DNA of 5,078 nucleotides from contig JAJYPQ010000337.1 of the NCBI GenBank assembly GCA_021795255.1, positions 1 through 5,078 on the forward strand, given 5' to 3'. The notes below the pieces were generated by a model. It saw nothing but the letters and a program-made list of their open reading frames with translations, was not told the origin of the DNA and made no database searches. The stretch's first letter is position 1. Each line of letters opens with the position of its first letter. The DNA comes from Pseudomonadota bacterium (GTDB taxonomy: Bacteria; Pseudomonadota; Gammaproteobacteria; Acidiferrobacterales; Acidiferrobacteraceae). The position numbers and the translations under genes are program-made. Of the stretch, positions 1 to 5,078 are shown piece after piece.

Positions 1-134
1 ATCTCAGTATCGCGATCTCAAAAGACCCGCTCATCGCGGTCCAACTGCCGCATGCGAAGTCCGGAGACCTCGTCACCGTCGATTGGATCGACAACGAGGG
101 GATGATAGGACACGCCGAGGCTCATGTAAGTTAG
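1..134 (+). CDS. soxZ: SoxZ, thiosulfate-oxidation carrier complex subunit (3' end only)
   Basis: This is the C-terminal 43 residues of a gene that enters from the left edge, read from base 3 and ending at TAG (132-134). The fragment carries the typical SoxZ C-terminal strand pattern: SKDPLIAVQLP, then a KSGDLVTVDWIDNEG stretch matching the family's 'GD-V-V-W-DN-G' signature, and a short final strand ending in EAHVS. In the family, SoxZ pairs with SoxY in the periplasm. The SoxYZ heterodimer carries the sulfur substrate on a SoxY cysteine while SoxAX, SoxB and SoxCD act on it. SoxY and the rest of the cluster would lie upstream, outside the window. The stop codon lies 5 bases from the convergent stop of the GGDEF-EAL gene. 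The assignment comes from recognising the motif in a short fragment, so it is good but not certain. Another small immunoglobulin-fold Sox-like protein is the main alternative. Confidence 0.85.
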   Translation, partial: LSIAISKDPLIAVQLPHAKSGDLVTVDWIDNEGMIGHAEAHVS

Positions 135-139
135 GGGCG

Positions 140-1420
140 CTACGAGTGGTGGGTACTACGGCCAAGCGACACTTCTGACTCCACGCTCGCGCGGCCGTAG
201 AGAAACCCTTGTGCCCAGTCGATACCGAGGTCTTTAATGATGGCCGCGGTATCGGCTGTTTCTACTCCCTCGGCCAGCGTCATGATCTTCAACTCCTCAG
301 CGATCCTCTGCATCCCCTGAATGATAGTGCGAACCGTAGGCTCCTGAATGCGGCTTATCAAGCTGCCCTCCAGTTTGACGAACGAGAACGGGAGATCCGC
401 TAAATATTGGAAGGATGAGTAGCCGTGCCCGAAGTCGTCGAGCGCAAGTTGCAGCCCCGCGTCCACAAACGACATCAGCATGTCGCGAGCCTGTCCACTA
501 TCCCCGAAAAGCTCGCGTTCGGTGAGTTCGAGGACGAGCGTACGGTCCGAAAGACCTTGGTGCCGGCAGGTTTCACAGTAGTTGCGGACAAGTGTCAGGA
601 GGTCTTGGACAGTTTCGGGGTGGCGTAAGAGATCGGTCGAGATGTTGACAAAATGAGTGCGCGGCGAGCTGTCTTTTAGCGACGCCAGACAGCGGTCCAG
701 GGTAGCCCGAATAACGGTTTGGTCGATTTTGTAGGTGAGCTGAAGGTGCTGTGAGACTTCGATGAAGTCCTCCGCCACCAGCATCTTGCCGTTGGGCAGG
801 ATCATGCGCGCTAGGGATTCTTCAGCGACGATTTTGTTGGTCTTGAGGTCGATGATGGGCTGGTAGGCGGCGGTGATCCGCTGTTCGTGGAGGGCCGATT
901 CGAGTGCAGCGCCCATCCCGAGAACCCGACGTTGGACGATGCTGGCCCTCACCGCGCGATTACGACCCGAGCCTTTGGCGTGGTAGAGGGCCGCTTCCAC
1001 GCTGTTTAGAAGTTCAGTGGCGCCGCCACCATCGTCCGGAAAGCTCGCCACCCCAAAACTCGCGGTGACATGTATGCGGCTTGTTTTGGACAGGATGACG
1101 AGACGCTCTATGCGTACTCGCAACTCCTCGACGAGATTATCAAGGCCATCGCACCCATCGACGACACAGAGAAACTCGGGGCCACCCCAGCGTCCGATGG
1201 CGCTCTCCGGTCCTAGGGCATCGCGCAGGACTTGCGCCACCTGATGCAAGACGCGATCTGCGAACTCGCGTCCGAAGCTGTAATTGATAAGTCGAAATCT
1301 GTCGATGTCACAAAGGATGAGCCCAAACCGTTTCCCAAGCTCCATACGCATGACGACCGTCTGCTGGAGGGCATCGCGGCTTGGGATACTGATAGAGTGG
1401 CCCGGGTCGGGCATCGACAT
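140..1420 (-). CDS. GGDEF-EAL domain protein, likely c-di-GMP phosphodiesterase with degenerate cyclase domain
   Basis: A cytoplasmic protein of 426 residues with no membrane segment and no sensor domain. The GGDEF domain spans about residues 4-158 and the EAL domain about 170-420. The GGDEF half is degenerate: the signature reads GGPEF (79-83), the guanine-binding 'IND' reads INY (45-47), and no RxxD inhibitory site precedes the signature. The first metal aspartates, D38 and D40, remain. Diguanylate cyclase activity is therefore unlikely, though GTP binding is possible. The EAL half keeps the catalytic set: E201 (motif ESL rather than EAL), N259, E298 in ELTE, D328-D329 in DDFG, K349, E384 in AEGVE and Q404. 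Two less strict positions differ: LPFS replaces LPxD, and KLE replaces KID (E351). Phosphodiesterase activity (c-di-GMP to pGpG) is thus likely but unproven. The start at 1420 has a GAGGGA ribosome-binding site 6 bases upstream. The frame is open to an ATG at 1468 (442 residues), which lacks one. The gene lies downstream of the kinase on the same strand but behind a hairpin. Confidence 0.9.
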   Translation of the reverse strand: MSMPDPGHSISIPSRDALQQTVVMRMELGKRFGLILCDIDRFRLINYSFGREFADRVLHQVAQVLRDALGPESAIGRWGGPEFLCVVDGCDGLDNLVEELRVRIERLVILSKTSRIHVTASFGVASFPDDGGGATELLNSVEAALYHAKGSGRNRAVRASIVQRRVLGMGAALESALHEQRITAAYQPIIDLKTNKIVAEESLARMILPNGKMLVAEDFIEVSQHLQLTYKIDQTVIRATLDRCLASLKDSSPRTHFVNISTDLLRHPETVQDLLTLVRNYCETCRHQGLSDRTLVLELTERELFGDSGQARDMLMSFVDAGLQLALDDFGHGYSSFQYLADLPFSFVKLEGSLISRIQEPTVRTIIQGMQRIAEELKIMTLAEGVETADTAAIIKDLGIDWAQGFLYGRASVESEVSLGRSTHHS

Positions 1421-1435
1421 GATGAATCCCTCTTG
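1414..1435 (-). promoter_or_regulatory. Ribosome-binding site favouring the start at 1420
   Basis: Read on the minus strand, an AAGAGGGA-type Shine-Dalgarno sequence ends 6 bases before the ATG at 1420. The upstream ATG at 1468 has only a weak TTAAG in that place. The 16 extra residues of the longer form show no family resemblance, and the GGDEF fold begins right after the second ATG. Both points favour the shorter protein. Confidence 0.5.
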
Positions 1436-1475
1436 ATGTGTGCCGCGTGTTTTTGCGTCCGTCGTCATAACTTAA

Positions 1476-1505
1476 TGCATAGTCGGGCATCTGTCCAAAG
1501 GAAAT
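1476..1505 (-). promoter_or_regulatory. Possible weak promoter for the GGDEF-EAL gene
   Basis: On the minus strand a TATGCA hexamer (1476-1481) could serve as a -10 box, with only a poor -35 (TTTCCT) 17 bases upstream. Transcription from it would begin near 1469, which fits translation from 1420 better than from 1468. The gene sits behind a hairpin, so some promoter in this gap is plausible, but the boxes are weak. Confidence 0.2.
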
Positions 1506-1512
1506 TGAGGCT

Positions 1513-1560
1513 GAGGCAAGATGGGGCATCACGGCGCCACTTCTCGATGCCACTTGCCTC
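1513..1560 (-). terminator. Two-part stem-loop behind the kinase stop codon
   Basis: GAGGCAAG (1513-1520) is perfectly complementary to CTTGCCTC (1553-1560). Inside it, GGCATC (1525-1530) pairs perfectly with GATGCC (1546-1551), leaving a small asymmetric internal loop (4 bases against 1) and a 15-base apical loop that contains GGCGCC. The structure begins at the base directly after the kinase TAA stop. Position suggests a transcription terminator or a 3'-end stabilising hairpin for the queF-kinase transcript. On the minus strand it is followed by a mildly T-rich stretch (AATTTCCTTT) about 7 bases on, not a clean T-run, so it is at best a weak intrinsic terminator. It could instead be a processing or attenuation element ahead of the GGDEF-EAL gene. 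Confidence 0.5.
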
Positions 1561-2820
1561 TTATCGGTGCAGACCTTGGCGCGCGAGGCGCGCTGCTCCC
1601 AATGCGGCTGGCAACCCGGGGGCATTCGTGACGGGTATGTCAAGGCAGCGCTCCCGAATCGCGCGCCAAGCTAAGTTGTGGGCCCCGCCGCCCGTTGTCA
1701 TGATGCGCTTGACAGGAGGGGCCCCGTGATGCGCGAGAAGCGCGTAGCCACGGGCCTCGATCTCGGCGAGTCCTTCCAGCAAACCTTGCAGAAAGAGCGC
1801 GTCGCTGGCCGGCCGCGGCGTGACGTGGGGTTGTAGCGCGGGATCGTTGATCGGAAAACGTTCCCCGGCTTGGAGTAAGGGGTAGTAATGAAGATGGGTC
1901 GGAGTATCGACCGCAATCTCTGCCGAAAGACGCGCAAGTTCGTTGCGCGTGAAGTAATGATTGAGGACGCAGCCTCCGCTATTCGACGCACCGCCTGCGA
2001 GCCAGACGTTCCCCAAGCGGTGACTATAGATACCGTATTCCGGGGCTTGGATGGGTCGCGGGCTCACGAGCTTTAACGCTAAGGTCGATCCGAGCGAACT
2101 GACCCCGGTTCCAGCCGCTAATGGTCCCAGCGCGAGCAGGGCGGCGATGCTGTCTGTGGTCCCGGCGACGATGAATGGCGCTCGACTCAGATGAAGTCTG
2201 CGCGTGAGAGTGGGGGTCAGGAGTCCCAGCACCGTTCCCGGGGCCACGATCTCGGGCAGGTTGTTTGCAAGACCCAGGGGACCCATGGCGCGCGGCCACG
2301 CCCCATCGAAGCCGAGTTTTAAGGCGTTGTGCTCGTCGCAATAGCGAAAGCGTCCCAGAAAAGCCGCGGTGAGCCAGGCGCTCTGGGGGAGAGCCTTTGC
2401 GTGCGGACCGACGGCGTAGTGGTGCTTCAGCCACAACAGCTTGGCGACCCCACCGTGGGCGCCGGCCGCAGGCCCCAGAGGCAGGCCGGCGGCGGCCGCC
2501 TCTTTAGCCTCGTGTGTGGCGCGCTGGTCGTTGTAAGCGAGGGCCGGGGTCAGGGGCCGGCCGCTGTCCGGGGCACACAGCAAAACGGTGCCCGAGGTGC
2601 CATCGATCGCCACGGCCTCGATAGGGGCCTGTGGCAGGCGCCGGACGAGGGTGGCTATCAGATCGAGGGTAAGCCGCAGCCAGGTAAAGGGGTCCAGGGC
2701 GCCGCCGACGGGCCAGCTTTTGGCCGTGAGACCCCAGGTCCTCCCTCGTTCATCGAGGGCCCCTACACGCAGCCCTGAGGTTCCAAGATCAATACCCAGA
2801 AACAGGGCCTTAGGACGCAC
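1561..2820 (-). CDS. FGGY-family sugar kinase, probable D-ribulose kinase (SePSK/AtXK-1 type)
   Basis: A 419-residue cytoplasmic kinase, complete, starting at GTG and ending at TAA. It is shorter than classical xylulokinases or glycerol kinases (about 480-520 residues) but matches the compact subfamily of Synechococcus SePSK and Arabidopsis AtXK-1, described as ATP-dependent D-ribulose kinases. Hallmarks are the N-terminal phosphate-binding loop GIDLGTSG (9-16, with D11 and T14), [11 protein letters not shown] (72-82), HNALKLG (164-170), [12 protein letters not shown] (219-230, D223 the probable catalytic base), SSLGST (241-246), GGASNSGG (276-283), a GERFPI segment (319-324), [12 protein letters not shown] (344-355) and the ATP-binding TTGGGA (375-380). 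I recalled the SePSK sequence from memory and the match extends along the whole length. The GTG overlaps the end of queF by 11 bases in another frame, so translation is probably coupled. It lacks a strong ribosome-binding site, but the phosphate-binding loop begins eight residues in, as expected. Substrate is inferred from the subfamily; another ketopentose or polyol cannot be excluded. Confidence 0.88.
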   Translation of the reverse strand: MRPKALFLGIDLGTSGLRVGALDERGRTWGLTAKSWPVGGALDPFTWLRLTLDLIATLVRRLPQAPIEAVAIDGTSGTVLLCAPDSGRPLTPALAYNDQRATHEAKEAAAAGLPLGPAAGAHGGVAKLLWLKHHYAVGPHAKALPQSAWLTAAFLGRFRYCDEHNALKLGFDGAWPRAMGPLGLANNLPEIVAPGTVLGLLTPTLTRRLHLSRAPFIVAGTTDSIAALLALGPLAAGTGVSSLGSTLALKLVSPRPIQAPEYGIYSHRLGNVWLAGGASNSGGCVLNHYFTRNELARLSAEIAVDTPTHLHYYPLLQAGERFPINDPALQPHVTPRPASDALFLQGLLEGLAEIEARGYALLAHHGAPPVKRIMTTGGGAHNLAWRAIRERCLDIPVTNAPGLPAALGAARLARQGLHR

Positions 2821-3208
2821 TATCCCAGGCGCCGGCGGGCGGCAGCCCGGAAGGCCGTGCTCCGTGGTGCGCGATTATCGTCGTATAAAGGCCCCCGCGG
2901 ACGTGAAATCGGGCGATAAGCTCCATATAGCGGGGTGTGGTCGCGGCTACGAGGTCAGCGAGGATGCGGTTGGTTACGGCCTCATGGAACGCGCCTTCAT
3001 TGCGGTAAGACCAGATGTAAAGCTTGAGCGACTTCAACTCAACGCAGGCCTTATCCGGCACATACATAAGGGCGAGTTCGGCGAAATCCGGTTGTCCGGT
3101 CTTTGGGCACAGACAGGTGAATTCCGGGATGCGAATCGCTATTTGGTAGTCCCGTTCGGGGTGGGGGTTGCTAAAGATCTCCAGCTGTTTCGTCGGTTCG
3201 GTAGGCAT
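2810..3208 (-). CDS. queF: QueF, NADPH-dependent 7-cyano-7-deazaguanine reductase
   Basis: Type-I (single-domain, short) QueF of the T-fold superfamily. It reduces the nitrile of preQ0 to the amine preQ1 with two NADPH, the last free-base step before queuine is inserted into tRNA. From the start at 3208 the protein has 132 residues. [13 protein letters not shown] (30-42) holds the nucleophilic cysteine C34, which forms the thioimide, and the proton-donating D41. VELKSLKLY (56-64) is the family NADPH-binding motif E(S/L)KSxK(L)Y. FHE (74-76) supplies the substrate-contacting His and Glu, and RGGLYT (104-109) closes the fold. A tail of about 20 residues rich in G, P and A follows, and its coding end overlaps the kinase start. 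The frame is open to an ATG at 3241 (143 residues). I prefer 3208 because the protein then begins MPTEP and the extra 11 residues would consume most of the spacer to smc. Neither start has a strong ribosome-binding site. Confidence in the family is very high; in the start, moderate. Confidence 0.95.
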   Translation of the reverse strand: MPTEPTKQLEIFSNPHPERDYQIAIRIPEFTCLCPKTGQPDFAELALMYVPDKACVELKSLKLYIWSYRNEGAFHEAVTNRILADLVAATTPRYMELIARFHVRGGLYTTIIAHHGARPSGLPPAGAWDSAS

Positions 3209-3262
3209 TTTCGTCTCTAGTATGCTAGCTTTGCAAGCCATTGTAGCCTATCGCGATTTCCG
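3209..3262. promoter_or_regulatory. Divergent queF / smc intergenic spacer
   Basis: This 54-base spacer between two divergent genes must carry the promoters for both unless they start inside the neighbouring gene. It is more AT-rich than its flanks (about 47% GC by hand count). It contains two CTAG tetranucleotides as CTAG-TATG-CTAG (3217-3228). Overlapping candidate -10 boxes can be read on opposite strands: TATGCT (3221-3226, toward smc) and CATACT (3219-3224, toward queF). No convincing -35 box matches either, so these are guesses. I see no preQ1 riboswitch-like structure before queF. Confidence 0.35.
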
Positions 3263-5078
3263 ATGCGTCTTAAGAAGATCAAGCTAGCCGGTTTCAAGTC
3301 GTTCGTAGACCCAACCACGGTCCCCGTGGCGGCGAACCTCGTGGGTATTGTCGGTCCAAACGGTTGCGGCAAGTCGAATATTATCGACGCGGTGCGTTGG
3401 GTGATGGGCGAAAGCTCGGCCCGTCATCTGCGTGGCGAGACCTTGGCGGACGTCATTTTCAGTGGCTCGACTGCGCGTAAGCCCGTAAGCCAAGCCTCGG
3501 TCGAGTTGATATTCGATAACAGCGACGGGCGCGCCGGTGGTGAGTACGCGCGCTACGCAGAGATCGTCGTGCGTCGTGAGGCGTCACGAGATGGGGCGTC
3601 GGCCTATTCCCTGAATAAGGTCGCCTGTCGGCGCAAGGATATTACCGATTTGTTTTTGGGCACCGGGCTTGGGCCGCGGGCCTACTCCATTATTGAGCAA
3701 GGCATGATCTCGCGCATTGTCGAGGCGCGCCCTGAGGACCTGCGTCTGTTCCTTGAGGAGGCCGCCGGGATTTCCCGTTACAAGGAGCGGCGCCGCGATA
3801 CCGAAAATCGTTTGCGCCATGTGCGCGAGAATCTGGCCCGTTTAGATGATACGCGCAGCGAGATCGATACCCAGTTGGTGCGCCTAAAGCGCCAGGCCAC
3901 GGCCGCTGAGAATTATAAAACCTGGCGCGAACAAGAACGCGAATTGCGTTTAGGTCTAGCGACTGCCCAATTCATCCATTTTTCCGAGGAGATGGTGCGG
4001 GCCGAAGAGGTGGTATCGGCCGCAGCGGTTTTAGTCGAGTCTGAGATTGCCAAGCAGAGGCAGTTAGAACTCCAGTTGGAAGGCTTGCACGCGGCTCGCA
4101 ACGACTCCGCAGATGCGGTCCGAAACGCGCACGAACGCAGCTATGGCTTGGCGGCCGAGGTCGCAAGGCTCGAGCAGGCTATCGCGCACGCGCGGGCGAT
4201 TCTGGTGGAGCGGCGCGCCGAACAGCAGAATGTGATTGGGCACTGCCAGCGTTTGGAGCAAGAATTGGGCACCGATCTCGAGCGCGAGCGGGCCTTGAGC
4301 CAGCAGCTTGCCGAACTTGCGCCCCTGCAAGAGCAGGCGAGTCAAGACGAGCAGCAGGCGTCGCAAGGTTTACGTGCGGCCGAAGCCGCGCTCGATTCGT
4401 GGCGCCACGCGTTCGAGGCCGCCGGGGTTGAGGCCCAAGGGCCGATTCGCGCGAGTGCCGCGGCCCGAAGCGAACTCGCACGGCTTAAGACTCGTCATGA
4501 AGACCTTGTTCGTCGCGCCGGTCGATTGGAGAGCGAGGCCCAAGGCCTGGTGGCGGCGAGCAGTCACGGGGGTGTGGCCTCTTTAACCGAGGCCTTAGGT
4601 CTTGCGAATCGGGACTATGACGATGCCAAGGAGCGCCTCACCGGTCTCGAAGAACGCTTGGTGACCCAGAGAGGACTGCTGGAGCGCGCGAGCCAGGAGT
4701 TGGCCGAACAGCAGAGTACCCTTAAGGCTACAGACGCCCGTCTGGCATCGCTTGGCAGCATGCAGGCGCAGGCCCTGCGCACCGGCCACGAGGTCTTGAG
4801 TCGTTGGTTACGGGAAGAGGGTCTGACCGATGCCCCGCGTTTGGCCACAAAGCTTCAGGCTGATAGCGGATGGGAGCGCGCTGTAGAGCGTTGGCTGGGC
4901 ACCCGTCTCGCGGCCGTATGCGTACCCTCGGGAACACTGACCGCCCAGCGGGTCAGGGCACTCGAAAAGACCCCAGTCGTATTGTTTGAGCCCATCGTGG
5001 GCGCAGACGAGAACGAGGGCGACGGCTTGAGCGCCAAAGTGCACGCACCGTTTCCGGTAGCCAGTCTTTTTAGTGGCG
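3263..5078 (+). CDS. smc: SMC, chromosome segregation/condensation ATPase (5' half)
   Basis: An uninterrupted reading frame from ATG at 3263 runs off the right edge after 605 codons, about half of a usual 1,150-1,200-residue SMC. It starts with the family N-terminus MRLKKIKLAGFKSF, which fixes the start although no clear ribosome-binding site precedes it. The N-terminal ATPase half-head includes Walker A GPNGCGKS (31-38, K37), an arginine finger at R57 in the HLRGE loop, and the Q-loop around EQGM (Q146). FLEEAAGISRYKERR (163-177) marks the exit into the first coiled-coil arm, which runs to about residue 510 and is rich in E, Q, R, L and A. From about 512 the hinge domain begins (LREEGLTDAPRL, then the W-ERAVERWLG segment) and is cut by the window edge. 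The second arm, signature C motif and Walker B lie beyond. SMC dimers with ScpA and ScpB extrude and organise chromosomal DNA at replication origins. The gene is transcribed away from queF; in many gammaproteobacteria zipA and ligA follow smc, which cannot be checked here. Confidence 0.96.
   Translation, partial: MRLKKIKLAGFKSFVDPTTVPVAANLVGIVGPNGCGKSNIIDAVRWVMGESSARHLRGETLADVIFSGSTARKPVSQASVELIFDNSDGRAGGEYARYAEIVVRREASRDGASAYSLNKVACRRKDITDLFLGTGLGPRAYSIIEQGMISRIVEARPEDLRLFLEEAAGISRYKERRRDTENRLRHVRENLARLDDTRSEIDTQLVRLKRQATAAENYKTWREQERELRLGLATAQFIHFSEEMVRAEEVVSAAAVLVESEIAKQRQLELQLEGLHAARNDSADAVRNAHERSYGLAAEVARLEQAIAHARAILVERRAEQQNVIGHCQRLEQELGTDLERERALSQQLAELAPLQEQASQDEQQASQGLRAAEAALDSWRHAFEAAGVEAQGPIRASAAARSELARLKTRHEDLVRRAGRLESEAQGLVAASSHGGVASLTEALGLANRDYDDAKERLTGLEERLVTQRGLLERASQELAEQQSTLKATDARLASLGSMQAQALRTGHEVLSRWLREEGLTDAPRLATKLQADSGWERAVERWLGTRLAAVCVPSGTLTAQRVRALEKTPVVLFEPIVGADENEGDGLSAKVHAPFPVASLFSG

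Noticed and set aside
1308..1643. A 111-codon minus-strand frame covering the kinase-GGDEF gap
   Set aside because: It overlaps the kinase 3' end and the GGDEF-EAL 5' end in another frame. The peptide has no recognisable motif and crosses the stem-loop.
1232..1729. A 165-codon open frame on the plus strand spanning the gap between the GGDEF-EAL gene and the kinase
   Set aside because: It runs through the 5' end of one real gene, the hairpin and the 3' end of the other, on the opposite strand, and its composition is low-information. No family resemblance.
2024..2434. A 136-codon minus-strand frame inside the kinase
   Set aside because: Out-of-frame translation of the kinase gene, dominated by R, P, S and G. 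The kinase frame is intact throughout.
2588..3220. A 210-codon open frame on the plus strand
   Set aside because: It lies opposite queF and the kinase, both of which have clear family motifs. Its translation is rich in R, P and G with no recognisable domain, as expected of an antisense shadow in GC-rich DNA.
3191..3262. A preQ1 riboswitch ahead of queF
   Set aside because: The leader is at most a few tens of bases and shows no pseudoknot-forming hairpin plus A-rich tail.
4064..5044. Several minus-strand frames of 64-100 codons opposite smc
   Set aside because: All lie antisense to an uninterrupted smc frame with a clear coiled-coil and hinge pattern. They are shadows.

Overview
The window looks like chromosomal DNA from a moderately GC-rich, sulfur-oxidising bacterium, most likely a gammaproteobacterium. 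This rests on the tail of a thiosulfate-oxidation gene (soxZ), an SMC-type condensin with the proteobacterial head signature, and a short type-I QueF. A relative of the acidophilic or chemolithoautotrophic sulfur oxidisers is plausible, but the species cannot be fixed from this sequence.

Layout. Positions 1-134 (+) hold the last 43 codons of soxZ. Only 5 bases later, convergently, ends a stand-alone GGDEF-EAL cyclic-di-GMP protein (140-1420, -; the frame opens as far as 1468). Its GGDEF half is degenerate (GGPEF), while its EAL half keeps the metal and substrate ligands. Next comes a 140-base gap with a strong two-part hairpin directly behind the stop codon of the upstream kinase gene. Positions 1561-2820 (-) encode an FGGY sugar kinase that closely resembles the cyanobacterial/plant SePSK/AtXK-1 D-ribulose kinases. 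Its GTG start overlaps the end of queF (2810-3208, -) by 11 bases, so queF and the kinase form a tight two-gene operon. A short divergent spacer (3209-3262) separates queF from smc (3263 to the window edge, +), of which about the first half (605 codons) is present.

How the genes fit together. queF acts in queuosine tRNA modification (preQ0 to preQ1), smc in chromosome condensation and segregation, and soxZ in thiosulfate oxidation. The ribulose kinase could return free D-ribulose to ribulose-5-phosphate, which would suit an autotroph using the Calvin cycle, but that link is inference. The GGDEF-EAL protein probably degrades or senses c-di-GMP. No mobile element, CRISPR array, tRNA or rRNA is visible, and no gene-free stretch exceeds 140 bases. 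I see no convincing new multi-gene system. The most interesting items are the degenerate GGDEF-EAL protein and the queF-ribulose kinase coupling.
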